From Adineta ricciae (lineage: Eukaryota > Rotifera > Eurotatoria > Adinetida > Adinetidae), in contig CAJNOJ010000093.1 of NCBI GenBank assembly GCA_905250025.1, positions 186,001 to 250,000 of the forward strand: 64,000 nucleotides of DNA. Reading direction: 5' to 3'. This document shows, one piece after another, positions 36,420 to 47,882 of this stretch. Each line of letters starts with the position of its first letter. The first letter of the stretch is position 1. The position numbers and the translations under genes were made by a program. The notes beneath the pieces are model-generated. The model saw only the letters and a list, made by a program, of their open reading frames with translations, was not told where the DNA came from and did not search any database.

Positions 36420-37361
36420 TTATTTTTTAAATGGAATGGCAACAATAACGATAATTGCGATGAAGAGAAGTATGATGATGATCCATAGACCTAATGCTGA
36501 AGATTTACGATCGATGGTTTTAACGAGCATTGTTTGACGTTTAACACGAGAATCGAGTAAACCTGTTCGATCGGTTATAGTATCGATAATTTCATTGTGA
36601 CGATCGACTTCAGAATTCATGGCAACACCGATCTCTTTTTGGCGTTTAACAATTGCATGCAAAGCTTCAATCGCTTCATCGTTATCTAAAAAAAATGAAT
36701 CTTTTAGTTCTGTTGAAAAGTGAATTTTTATGTACTTTTTCGTAAATTTGAACGGAGACCAGCAAATTCTTCATTGGTTAAACCTTGTGTATGTTCGGTT
36801 TCGACTGCCGATGCAAACCGGGGATCAATTCGATCGCGTGGCCTAAATGAATAGTTTCTGTGGAAATTCTCTTTTCCATAAAGAAAACTTACGCATATGC
36901 ATTGAAACTCTCTCGCATCGTTCTCTCGATTTCGTCTTTCGATTGTTTGATCGTATCAACCAAAGTACGTCGACGGTTCGCTTCCCCTGTCGTTCTACAT
37001 GGCGTAAAATGAATAAGATCTGAAAGAACAATGTCTTTTCATGAATTTCTTACACAGCACCATTGCGAGATTGACTAGTTAAATCACTGGACAGTTTGTC
37101 AACATCTTTGTTAAACTCTGTCATCATTGTGCGAATCGTTGAGGAGATCTGTAGGAAAATAAATGAGTTGATTCATAATACAATGAAGAGCGATTACTTT
37201 CGCTCGTTGTGGACTTCCATTTGGCAATTTTTTCAACTCATTGACTTTCTGATTGATCTCTTGAGAATAGTTTTTACAGCTTTCATAATTTTGAAGCCTA
37301 AAATAAAGATTCTATCAATATGACACGATTCAGTAGATAAATCTCACCAAATGTCCGACAT
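36420..37361 (-). CDS. STX8: Syntaxin-8 (endosomal Qc-SNARE)
   Basis: A SNARE for late endosome and lysosome fusion. Six exons (37361-37348, 37297-37198, 37148-37054, 36994-36893, 36842-36736, 36685-36420) give 227 residues, close to the 236 of the human protein. The N terminus MSDIWLQNYESCKNYSQEIN matches the syntaxin-8 start. The SNARE helix runs through ALHAIVKRQKEIGVAMNSEV, HNEIIDTITDRTGLLDSRVK and TIDRKSSALG, followed by a C-terminal transmembrane anchor (LWIIIILLFIAIIVIVAIPF) and KK. The first coding exon has only 14 nt, and the start was chosen because it restores the conserved N terminus. It sits 116 nt downstream of GLRX3 and 141 nt upstream of the LRRC42-like gene. Confidence 0.9.
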
Positions 37362-37389
37362 TCTTGAGTTATCTCAATGTTCAACTAAT

Positions 37390-37402
37390 CTAAAAAATAA
37401 TC
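37390..37402 (-). other. Candidate trans-splice acceptor for STX8
   Basis: ATTTTTTAG ends about 28 nt before the STX8 ATG and about 87 nt after the GLRX3 stop. No donor or first exon is evident in the short gap. Confidence 0.5.
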
Positions 37403-37477
37403 GGAATCGAATATACTTAAGAAACGACCTTTATCTATCGACAATCATTTATTTCCAAAATATCTTTTCTCTTCTAT

Positions 37478-38584
37478 TCAAACCGCTACACCTTGTCTTT
37501 TGGTTAATGTATCAACTAACGTTCCATCTTCATTCATTTGCTTTAAAACATCTAAACCTCCGATGAATTGACCATTGACATAAATCTGTGGATAGGTTTG
37601 CCATGAAGAATATTCTTTTAATTTCTGTCGAACATTTTCATCTTGAAGAATATTGAATGTTTTATAACCAGTAACATTCGCATTCGATAAAAGCGCGAGT
37701 AATTCTCTTGTGAAACCACATTGTGGTGCTTCAGGTGTTCCTTTGATGAAGAGCATCAACGGCGCTTGATTGATTAAACTTTCCAAATATTTTTTCGTCT
37801 CTTTGTCTAAACCAGGTGGTTTTTGTTCTTTTAATTTCAACTCAAAATCGCCATTTTCGATCATTTGCTTCACTATGTCCAATCCACCGATCAATTCTCC
37901 ACCGACGTATAACTAAAACAGAGATTCACATATTTGTGTGTACTCAATGAACATAATTACTTGGGGATATGTGTTCCAATTGGAATATCTCTTCAACTGT
38001 TCTCGAACATTTTGATCAGCGAGAACATCAAAATAGTCGTATTTGATTTTATGTTCATCGAGTAAATGACAAGCTTGACGACTGAAACCACATTGTGGAC
38101 TTGCAGGTGTGCCTTTCATGAAAAGAATTATCGGTGATGAATCGAGTAATTGTTTGATTTTATTTTCAACTTGAATCATGGGTGAGCTGGAATCGGATCT
38201 GATTTCCGTTGTTTGAACAACACCGATAGAATTCACGTGAAATTTAATCTTTTTTAATAAATCACTTTGATTGAATCCATCGACACGGTCGATCACTTTC
38301 GCTCGATGATAGAAGAGAACAGTTGGCGCAGCATTGACATTCTGTGTATTGAGTAAATCGTAGAAATGATCAGCATTTAAACGACAAATGGCTAATTGCT
38401 GCATAAACTCAGGATCGCGATTGATAGCCGATAAAGCATCATTGACAGTTTTACAAACAGGAATCTGTTCTAATTCAACATGAACTAACAAGACTTTGTT
38501 GATGATCGATGGTTGATGGATGTATTCATCGAACTCTTTCGGGGAATTTATCTGTTGGATATCAGAGGTGTATGGAGTTGCCAT
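37478..38584 (-). CDS. GLRX3: Glutaredoxin-3 (PICOT, Trx + two monothiol Grx domains)
   Basis: A cytosolic/nuclear monothiol glutaredoxin that handles [2Fe-2S] clusters with BolA partners. Two exons (38584-37961 and 37912-37478) give 352 residues. Residues 1-120 are thioredoxin-like (PVCKTVNDAL in place of the usual CxxC site). Grx domain 1 has MKGTPASPQCGFSRQ and Grx domain 2 has IKGTPEAPQCGFTRE: the first keeps the canonical CGFS site, the second reads CGFT. Each domain ends with the WNTYPQ/WQTYPQ and GGLDI/GGLDV glutathione-binding elements. The long first exon with a single short intron contrasts with its many-exon neighbours. Confidence 0.95.
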
Positions 38585-38591
38585 TGACTAT

Positions 38592-38604
38592 CTAATAAAA
38601 ATAA
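38592..38604 (-). other. Candidate trans-splice acceptor for GLRX3
   Basis: TTTTTATTAG lies 7 nt before the GLRX3 ATG and about 200 nt after the U2AF1 stop codon. Confidence 0.5.
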
Positions 38605-38794
38605 AAACGATATATAGAATGAAATTTGAGATGTGACGAGGAGTTTTCATCTGCGTTCCTCTTCTATTTTTATTTTATATACAAAACAGATAGTTAACAT
38701 TCTTATTAGAATAACACAAAAGATTGAAGAAGCAAGATACTTTCATGCACAGTATGATTCTATTCAGACACTTCTCGCTGATTCTGCTAGCCGA

Positions 38795-40354
38795 TTAACG
38801 TCGGCGATTATTATTATTACGTCTTGCTGGCGATCGACTGCGAGAACGTGATCTAAACAAAATAAATATGCATTTTGCGAAAAGCAAAACTTCGAGTGAG
38901 ACACACCGTTTTCGACGTTCACGAAGACGTTTCTTAATATCAGGTGACAATGTCTTGATATGCATAAAATTACAAAAGCCACTTCGCATACACTGAAATC
39001 AAACAGATGTAAATCGAACATCAACTTGCAATCAGATCCTTTCTTACCTCTCCTAATTCATACTGTCGACAGCTTGCTTCTTTAAAATCTGTTACTGGAC
39101 TAAACACAATCAAGCAAAGGATAAGCGATTAGATGACATATTGTTGATTTCTACCTTAATTCAGCATAGATTGGCTTATGATCGAACCATCGTGTGTTTA
39201 AATCGTTAACTGCTTGTTCTGCATCTCTTTCATAACGAAACTAAGTAAATGAATCAGACGACTTTCGGATAAGCAAAGTCAATGTGTCCTTTTACCTTAA
39301 TATAAATATTTCCGATCAGATGTTCGCCCAGATTGTCACAGACAGTCATTGCTTCGATTTCTCCATACTAAAATCGTATTCATGTAAAATGAAAAGAATA
39401 ATTTAAAATGGGGGGAAACACATCAGCCCTAAAAACCTGTAAACACAATGAAAAGTTTGATATTTTCTTTTTCTTGTTTGTAAGAAAAACCTTGTGTCGG
39501 TTGTTTAGACATCAATCTACCTTGTCTGTCTGTCCTGCAGCTGTTTGAGTAAAAGAAATGAGATTTTCCTGCAAAATATGACTAGATATGTGAGAGAAAT
39601 AGTTAATATACGTGATAGTTTTTTTTCACTGGATAGGTAGCACAAGATGAGAATGCTGTTGGTTTAAGCCTGCAATAATCGATAGAACCTTAGGGAGATA
39701 GACGCGATAATAAAAGTCAAAAGGATAAAATCACCGGTGTGCTTTGCTTGAAGGAAAATTGCAAGGAAAGATATTGATAGACGGGAAAACTTACTTTATC
39801 TTCAACTTCAGTATAGACTTCTTCATAAAATTCACTAGAATAAGACAATGTTATAGAAATAGCAGATCTCCAAATAATTTACTCGAAGTGTTGCTGAACT
39901 TCATGATCGGTATAATTATTTCCAGCATGTTGTTCTATCACAGGCAGAAAATTAAAACATAAATAGGAAACTATTCTGTTGTGTGTGTACTTACCAAAAC
40001 CACCCTCAGGTTTTGGAACTGCATTATTATTTGGATTCAGATAAAGATTTTTCAAAAGAATCGTCTAAAAGCGGAGAAGGATCAAACTTTCAGTTCGATA
40101 ATTGTCATTCATACTTGACTAAACGTTGGTTTATTATGAACACGTGAACATCTAAATAGTCAATCAAAAGATGACAAAGATCTGCTATTCATGAACTTTC
40201 TCACCGTTCACCATGACGGCATGCACCAATTTTGAAATAAAACGAACAATTCACTCTAGATAAACGATGATTAATCTCGAGATGAAATCAAACAAAACTG
40301 ACGAACATACTTATCTTTTTCCGTTCCGAAGATAGAAGCGAGATATTCAGCCAT
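38795..40354 (-). CDS. U2AF1: U2AF1 (U2AF35), 3' splice site AG recognition factor
   Basis: The small subunit of U2AF, which binds the AG at 3' splice sites. Eleven exons (40354-40311, 40255-40205, 40151-40115, 40064-39995, 39934-39883, 39834-39795, 39367-39296, 39240-39155, 39099-39048, 38992-38907, 38852-38795) give 215 residues. The start MAEYLASIFGTEKDKVNCSF is nearly identical to other animals. Zinc finger 1 (KIGACRHGERCSRVHNKPTF), the UHM/RRM (CDNLGEHLIGNIYIKF, RWFDHKPIYAELSPVTDF) and zinc finger 2 (YELGECMRSGFCNFMH) are all present. The RS tail is very short (RSRSRSRSPARR). One intron (39794-39368) is 427 nt, much longer than its neighbours, and could hold an alternative exon as in vertebrate U2AF1. 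Confidence 0.96.
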
Positions 40355-40371
40355 TCGTTCGTTGTATCAAA

Positions 40372-40385
40372 CTGTAGGTAAGAAT
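40372..40385 (-). other. Candidate acceptor before U2AF1
   Basis: TTCTTACCTACAG ends 17 nt before the ATG. The upstream gene DUSP11 ends 480 nt away, so either a normal 5' UTR intron or SL addition is possible here. Confidence 0.4.
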
Positions 40386-40663
40386 TGATGATACGGAAAT
40401 GTTATCTAAAGTATGAAAACATTCGATGAGTGGTTAATCATCTGCTATGTTGAAGCTTGAATGCGATTATTCGCATTTTCGTGACAGGCGAAAAACGGCG
40501 AAGAATTACTGCGACCATTGTCGCTAATATCCATTGTGTCGGGTACATCGATCTTAGCGATATGGTTAGTTTAGAATTATTCAGAATATTAAAAGATTTT
40601 CAGAAAATTTTATTTCAAATTTTGTTTTGATTGCAAATTGGAAAATTAAGAAAGCAAAAGGGA

Positions 40664-40840
40664 ATGGAAATGAGTAAACGTATCAAGAGCTGGCGACATC
40701 TACCGGATATTCCAGATAATAATCAATTTTTTTTATTTGATCAATGTCAAAAACAGTTGAGAGATAACAACGATCAAGATTTCATTAGCAAAATATTTAT
40801 CGATGAGCTCCACATCGAAAGATTAAAAAGAAATTCATAG
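40664..40840 (+). CDS. Possible small protein (58 aa), unsure
   Basis: A plus-strand frame from ATG 40664 reading MEMSKRIKSWRHLPDIPDN, then charged and aromatic residues, ending RLKRNS. It lies in the gap between two minus-strand genes and its last 6 nt overlap the DUSP11 stop region in antisense. It has a plausible composition but no family match that I know and no introns. It could be a real small gene or chance. Confidence 0.25.
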   Translation: MEMSKRIKSWRHLPDIPDNNQFFLFDQCQKQLRDNNDQDFISKIFIDELHIERLKRNS

Positions 40841-41961
40841 ATTCATTTCCGATGCTTTTGTAGAACAATCATTAGGAATTGGATCTACCGATGGCCGAAT
40901 ATATGGTAACGGTCGATCTTTTGTCACATAATAATCATTCTCATCAGAATCCGATGATGTGACTTGAGTAACACTAAAAACACCTCGAATGCATCATAGA
41001 ATCAAAATCATTCGAGAACATTATCTTACGTTCCTGGAGTTCGCCTCCGAAGATCATCAGTATACTTCTCCATTTGATGACCACGTGCTCGATTGAAAGC
41101 TAACGAAACAAACTTCTTCTAGAACTGAATATCAAATAAAACTCACCAGAGATAGCATCGTTAGGCTGTAAACCAAGGACTTCGATTAAATATCTAAGTG
41201 AACGTAGATTTTGAAAAAGACGAGCACAAATACTTGTTACAAAACAATACCTGACAATAAAATAGCCACTTCGATTAATTCCATGTGTACAATGAATGCC
41301 GATGAGTTTGTCTACGAACCGATAAAGAAAAAGGCTTAACATGATGGTTCTACATTCGAGAGAAGTGAAGTATTTACCATTATGTCGATTGTCTCGTAAG
41401 AATGAATCAACCACTCGAAAAAATTTTCGACAACTATGTTCAGGTACATCTTGATGACCAGGCACTCGAATTTTACAATATTCAATATCCATATCTTCCA
41501 CGTCCTACATAATTTCCTCGCGAAAATGAAAAAATACTTTTAGTAACTCTTACTCGATAGTCGTAATATCGATCAGTATCAGTTAAATCGATGATTAAAC
41601 CAATTTTACGGCCTTGACTTGCTAAACGATCTGTTAAATCGTCCAGAGAAAATCGTTCATCTTCTTGAAGATGCCGTAGAATCGACTAAACATCATTCAA
41701 AACTTGACATTGATTTTCATTCTCAACAAATTTTTTCGTTACTCAACTCTTTTCAAAGGACATTTAAACGGAATAATTCGTGTATTTTCAATCCACGTAT
41801 TCAATGGTGTATAATCAAGCCAACTGAATATATAAATACAAATCCGAGTATGCCATCGAGTTAATACAACGAATTCTTTACCCTGTTGGTACTTTATTAT
41901 TAGTACGCCTCCGTCTTTGTTGCCTCTCAGGTGTTCTTGATGGTTTGAATGAAGACGACAT
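40835..41961 (-). CDS. DUSP11: RNA 5'-triphosphatase/dual-specificity phosphatase DUSP11 (PIR1)
   Basis: Removes gamma and beta phosphates from RNA 5' ends. Eight exons (41961-41882, 41823-41748, 41685-41554, 41504-41378, 41311-41251, 41193-41147, 41099-41030, 40973-40835) give 243 residues. A basic N-terminal tail (RQQRRRRTNNK) is followed by WLDYTPLNTWIENTRIIPFK, the family's RW..Y.P.G....TRFIAFK block, then GLIIDLTDTDRYYDY, CKIRVPGHQDVP, and the catalytic P-loop H-C-THGINR-SG with Cys and Arg both present. It continues YLIEVLGLQPNDAISAFNRARGHQMEKYTDDL. The C-terminal extension is short. An acceptor (TTTCAG) lies 4 nt before the start. Confidence 0.92.
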
Positions 41962-42401
41962 TTATCTGAAATGGAATTCGCTTACACTCATGTTTCATCA
42001 GTGATAGGTACGTCTCTGCGCTGACAGTTTCACTGCGCTGTTTTATTATTTCTTGTTTCAGTATATCAAAATTTGCACACACACACACAAAAGAAAAAAC
42101 ATTGGTTTTTTTTTCGACAAACACACACAACAATATACATAGAAAAAGACAAAAGAACAAGATGGATATACTAAACTAAAAGATCTACCAGACAGACACA
42201 CACACAAAAAAATAAGAAATACACGTAAAAAAAAGAGAAAGAAAAATGGGAGATAGGAAGCTTCGTAGGATTTATATATTTCTTAACGATACAACAAAAT
42301 CATCGCACATGCATTTGTGACTAGTGATAATGATGATTAATTCTCGAATAAGAATGATAGGCAAACAAAACAACTGAAAAGTGTGTTTTGTTTCGGGATG
42401 A

Positions 42402-45400
42402 TCAATCCAATGCAATTAGATTTTCCGAACGTCGACCGTTGTTTTGTTTAAATGTAGATGCTTCTTTCAAACGTTGGAACCAGATATTTGCTACAGCTGC
42501 ATTTTCAAATTTGAATTTATACATCGATCCTAATAGCAAACGAAAGTCAAGCAAGCGAGAAGGTAAACACGAAACCTCTTACCTCGATTGAGATCACTCA
42601 GTTGAATTTCATTGCGATTTCTTGTTTGACTGAGAACAATCAACCAGTCAGATATTGATTGACATTTCGTCGGATTTTGTCGATAGAATAAGCGTTCGGA
42701 TTCGATCAATGTTCGCGTAGATGATGTATTTAGCAATGCAGGTGCAGATTGTGTCGATGAAGCATTATCACTATCATTATTCATTGCTGTCTGTCGATGT
42801 GAGCGATGTAAGCGCATATGCAATGTCATTATGAATGGCTTTTGTTTATGGAAAAAGAGTAAATGTTCGCAGATCGCTACCCAATATTTTTTCCATTTAG
42901 TTATCGTGGGTTTTTTATAGTTCTTTAGAAGACATTTGCGTTGCAACGAACCTTCGAAGTTGAAATTTGATGTTACCAATGGATCATTGTGTGGATTTAA
43001 CGGTTCTCTCATTGACAGTGATGATAAAGAAACGGATATGCCTTGTGCAATGTGATGGTGTTTTCCACTGTTCTTTATGTATTCTTTTGCTTTACGTATT
43101 GCTTCTTCGCATGAATCATTGGAATCAGTACCTAAACAAACATAACAAATGAACATCTTCATCGAATGTATAGGAATGAATCTCGGAAAAACGATGAAAT
43201 AACAAGCAGAGTAACACAAAAGGAAAGAGCAAGGGATTTGTTTCCACGTCAACCAAGAGTTATTTGTGAGTAAAAGATTGTTCTTACTAAAGAACAAGGA
43301 AGATTAAGTAAACTGAAAAGTTTGGTGTTGAAATTGTTTAAAGAAAACTGATTGAGAATTATGTCATTCTTAAGAGGACAAAAACCATAAGCAAAGCATA
43401 GTTTAAGTTGCCAAAGGAAAACAAAAAAAAATGAAAAACTAACGGGTTATGTTACCTTTACACAATAATAGACCTAAAAGATTTGATTTTATTCATACAA
43501 GATTCGACTATTCGCGAATGAGGATTTTACTTACTAGATCGAGTTTCTTCTGTCATACAATCGCCTAGCACACTGTCGTCTAGCAAACTTTTCTTTTCAT
43601 GTGTTCTACATGGTAATGTGGCTGATTTACTCGACGAAGATAAACCATTTGAACTGAAAAGATGAAGATGATGAGAAAAATCGACAGTTGAGAAGGAATT
43701 CACATACTGATTGTAGTCGCTCAGAGTTCGTCGATGTGAACAAGTTGAATGGTTGTCGGCATGTGAGACTTTGAATGATGCTGATTTTTCTAAATTCTTC
43801 GGTGTACGTTCATAGTGCGAATCGGAATGATCAGCATTGATCAGATCAGGTTCAATTGCTAACGATTGTTTGAAATTTTGATCTTCAACAAATGTTTGCA
43901 GTTCTTCCATGTACCGTACAGTCCCTAGATAGTTTTGTACACATTCAATAGGTCGGAGAAATTCTAGAAAAGTAGAGCAGAGAAAATGTTAGTTGTACGA
44001 GAAAGAAGTTCGAAACAAACCGTAAGTTGATTGCTGAAATTCGGATATGACTCGACAGATATTATTCATCGCGTTTTTACGTTGATTGGTTTCGAGTCCT
44101 CCGCCGTGCGGATGTAGAGTGTCAATGCGAATGAGATCAGTTAAATAAATTCCTTTAAAAAAAAAAGCGAAAAATAAATTAAAACACAAGCGAACGAAAT
44201 TCTTTCACATACCTAAATATGGAATACATGGTAATTTAGTATTTGTTAAATGATGTCTTAGTCGTTTCCAGTTTTCATTTGCTGAGACGAATTCTTTGAG
44301 ATTTGAGAATGTTGTTCGATCACGTTTACTAAGGCCCTGAAAAGAATTTTTCAACTTTCATTTTTTTAATCGAGCACATTGAACTCAACTTACCGCCCAA
44401 GTTTTTTGTAAACGATATATCGGTGCACTCTGGAGAGCCATCACAACAGCCATACATGCGTTGATATTATTGAATTCGAAAAGTTTCTGCAAAAAAACGG
44501 TTCATTGTGAATGTAAATCAAGAAAGATGTATTTACCTTCGCAACTCGAATAAAATGGGATAAAATTTCAGTACGATTTTTTAAAATATCAGCACGTAGA
44601 AGTTCACCTTGAGCCCAGAAATTAACCTAAACGATTATCATATGATAAAACTATCGGTCACTTTTTTTCCAATCACATACTTGATTGAATCGACGAGTAA
44701 ATTGAACAATATGAAAGGCTTTTTCAAGTTTGGCTTTCGAACTCCAACCGCAACTTGTTAATTCCTAAGAGAATAGCATATTTCTTTGTTTTTCATTTTA
44801 CGTCTATTCATTGATCTACATACATCTGGAGCTATAGCCTTGAATACTGGAAGATCCATTAATGTGATTTGTGACTAGAAATAATGAAAAAAAAAAATTT
44901 TATTTCGCTTATGAACTTTGCCTTTTTCCTTCTCTTTACTCAGGGAATTAGCAGATGCTCCATATAAGGACAGAGTATATTTCGAGGAATATTTCCCATG
45001 AGATATATCAATCAAAGAAATACTTCTTCTCTTCTTCTGTTCTTTCTGCAACATCTTAGTTTGTTTTCTATTGATAGATCATATCCGTGCATGATAAATA
45101 AGATGAACTTATCTTTCTTCTCAATCACATGATACATAATATGCATGTTCAATGGCATAGAGATAACACATACGTCATCAGAATGAGAAAAAAGTATCAA
45201 TATGTCTATTCGAACGATAACTCAGCCAATCGATATAACAAATTCGATGTACGATTTCTTTACTTTAGTTCTTCGTACAACATACTTCTGACGTTGTTTC
45301 AAGGTGAATGGAGAAAAATAAATGATTAGAAGTACATAAAACGAAACTTACAGCAAAATCTTCAGGATCGACTTTGAGCACGTCGAATACCGTTGTATCG

Positions 45401-45558
45401 TAAACTCCACAATGTAATGATCCATTCGTAATCATATCATCATTATGAAATGAGAGATCATTGAGCAATAAACTATTGTTATTGTTATTATTACTATTGC
45501 AATTGTCAACTTCTTCGGCGAGAATTGAATGTGCAACGTTACTCGTATTGAGCATCAT
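42402..45558 (-). CDS. RALGPS: Ral GEF with PH domain (RALGPS1/2 family)
   Basis: A guanine nucleotide exchange factor for RalA/B. Ten exons (45558-45352, 44874-44824, 44764-44681, 44626-44537, 44486-44394, 44336-44213, 44152-44021, 43963-43535, 43131-42583, 42529-42402) give 628 residues. The RasGEF (CDC25) domain starts at [20 protein letters not shown] and continues through [58 protein letters not shown] and [15 protein letters not shown] Ser-rich linker holds the family motif LLDDSV. The PH domain begins [20 protein letters not shown] and ends near [11 protein letters not shown], with C terminus ENLIALD (vertebrate NLMTFE). The classic PxxP SH3-ligand motif of the linker was not seen. The N terminus carries a poly-Asn run. 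The start is the first Met after an acceptor at about 45584. Confidence 0.95.
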
Positions 45559-46958
45559 ATCGATCAATGAATAATCACTTGCTAAAGACAAAATATATAT
45601 ATTTCAATGATTCACGAATGAATGAATCAGTTAAAACATCAAGTACTCATATTTATTCAGAGTAAACATACATAGAATGTTGAAATCATCTATCTATAAT
45701 TATCACGAATCATTCTGCCAAAAGCAAAGGTCAAATGCGTATACATATACATAAACACATTGCTTCATATTTTGAACTTACTCTACGTGATCTATTCTTC
45801 TGTCCTCATCGTCGTAGTTGTAACTGTATTGCAATTATTTTTCTTTCGATTCTCTTTGCCTTCTTTCTTTCTTTCTTTCTTTCCTTCTTCTGTCTTTCTC
45901 TCCAGTGATCTACATAGACACACATATCGATGCTGAACGTACGTCAAATATTTCCTTTTCTTTCTGTAAACTTTACACCATTTATTTAATTTTCTTTTCC
46001 TCGTTGAGTTTGATTTCATCAATCAAATCACACAGTCATAGCTGGTGCTACTAATCAAACTGAAAACGAACTAATGAGCATATACTGACCGTAGTTTTCT
46101 AATTACAAAAACAAACTCATGTTTTTCTTCGATATGAAACACGATGGAAAAGAAAACAAGAAACAATTAATTGATACATTTTTTATCCTATCCCTCGAAA
46201 AAAGAGCGACAAGTGAAATCGAAAGTCTGTATCATGAAATCGTGATCAAGGTAATCACCTTCATGATCTTATACATATTTTATATAATGTCAAGGCGGTA
46301 TCTATTGTCATTCGTCGGCTTTGATGAAAAAAAGAAACGACGAAGAATAGATTGGGCCCTCAAATTGATCTATCACTCATCCGAGACATGCTTTTATACA
46401 TGTCATACACCTACACACATCTGGATATGTTTCAACGGACAAACGATAATACGCGCGTTTTCGGCAGACGGGTGAACAAACAAACAGAGATACAGCATTG
46501 TTTAAATATTGACTACGATTGATGCGAGGTATAAACTTACTTGAAGATGAAAGATGAAGACAAATGTCGATGGTACTGATGAAAACCCATCTAGAAAGGA
46601 AATGTGACAAACGATTAGATAAGAAATATTGTTCTTCGTTCAACGGATGATAGTAGCAAATTTAAATACGCACAATATTCTTTTCCGTGTTAGAAAATCA
46701 AAGTGTGAAAACGATTTTACATGCACTTATCGTATGAAAAAGAACCTTATGAGTAATAATAGGCATGGAGAAAAGCGAAAAAAGTATGTAAATTACAATG
46801 ACATCACAGGAAGGCGTCGAATGATTGACGATCATGTGAAGGGTTATTTTATTTACTTGACGTTCATCCGTGAGGTATTTAAATACATGCACGAATGTTA
46901 TCAAGGTAGGAGAAAGATAAAAATTGTACGAATTCCCTGTTCTCTTTTCTTATCTTAG
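45559..46958. other. Intergenic region between SH2-B and RALGPS
   Basis: About 1.4 kb with the RALGPS promoter and 5' UTR. A minus-strand ATG with a GTAAGT donor near 46540 may be part of an untranslated or alternative first exon. A (TTCT)n microsatellite lies at about 45862-45885. Open frames on both strands here show no recognisable domain. Confidence 0.4.
45862..45886. repeat. (TTCT)n microsatellite
   Basis: Five to six tandem TTCT units upstream of RALGPS. Simple sequence, no other role seen. Confidence 0.75.
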
Positions 46959-47822
46959 TTAAATTCGTGTGGATTCACATATAGGATACAATTGTAATAA
47001 AACCGAATGATCTTTCTGATTATCATCTTGAAATTGAATGGGATGCGTGGAAAACCATTGGAGAAAATCACTCAGCGTGGAAAATCTCTGAAAAGAAGAT
47101 GAAATTGATGTTTAGCATTTGAAAATATGTTTCAACATGTACTTTTGATTTGGCCAGATCAATTGCTTGAAGAGGTCCGAGAACGTATTTATTCGCGATG
47201 TAACCAATTTGAAAATGATAAATTTGCTTTTTATTTGTTAGAACACTAAGTGAATACGGATGATTCAAATGAGCACTTGGACGAACTAAAAAGTAGCCCG
47301 GCTAATAAAAATCAATAATAATATGAATTAACCATTCTATATGAATCAATCTATCGTACACTGACTCCCCTTGAGTTTTTCAAAACATTTTCCGCTTCTT
47401 CTCGCGAGCATAGACTACATCGATTTGAGAACGACGAAGCCGGTAACTAAATAAAACTTTTCCACATGACGTAACTGTGTTTTGCGACGAAATCATCTCT
47501 TACGATCGAAGAATCACATGGTGGCAATGATCCTAAAGAAAAATGTGTGTAAATGAAGATGGGATTCATCGACAAAGTAATTAATTACCAGATCTTTTCA
47601 GTAATCGTCGATAGTTTTCTAAAAAGCATAAAACAAGAAAGATTTTCAAGCGATAATCACAGAGAAAATAGCTGAAAAGTGCAGTGAAAAGAACAAAAGC
47701 TACCTTCATTTTCATCCTGAAAGTATTTTCACAAATGATTGCAGATGTCAAGAAAACTTTGCTAGTCAGTCACTTACATCTTCATCATCAAAATCCGGAT
47801 CCTCAATAAATGAATGTGTCAT
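46959..47822 (-). CDS. Small single-SH2 protein B with acidic N terminus
   Basis: Seven exons (47822-47778, 47716-47704, 47618-47589, 47532-47504, 47446-47360, 47301-47143, 47087-46959) give 163 residues in frame. The first ~20 residues are very acidic (EDPDFDDEDDENEEN). An SH2 domain fills the rest: CSLCSREEAENVL for helix A, PGYFLVRPSAHLNHPYSLSV with the FLVR phosphotyrosine-binding Arg, the IYHFQI strand and a C-terminal FSTLSDFLQWF helix. Exon 2 is a 13-nt microexon. The donor of exon 5 could be GTACG (used here) or GTCAG six bases earlier; both keep frame. I do not recognise an orthologue; it could be a small adaptor in tyrosine-kinase signalling. It starts 60 nt after the stop of the neighbouring SH2-A gene, with TTTCAG 7 nt before the ATG. 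Confidence 0.78.
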
Positions 47823-47829
47823 GGATTAT

Positions 47830-47841
47830 CTGAAAGAAAAT
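47830..47841 (-). other. Candidate trans-splice acceptor for SH2-B
   Basis: TTTTCTTTCAG ends 7 nt before the SH2-B start codon. The 60-nt gap to the SH2-A stop also contains an AATAAA signal (47856-47851, minus strand), as expected at a polycistronic junction. Confidence 0.6.
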
Positions 47842-47882
47842 ATCACAGATTTTATTTGTTGCACTGCTGTTCGTCAACAATT

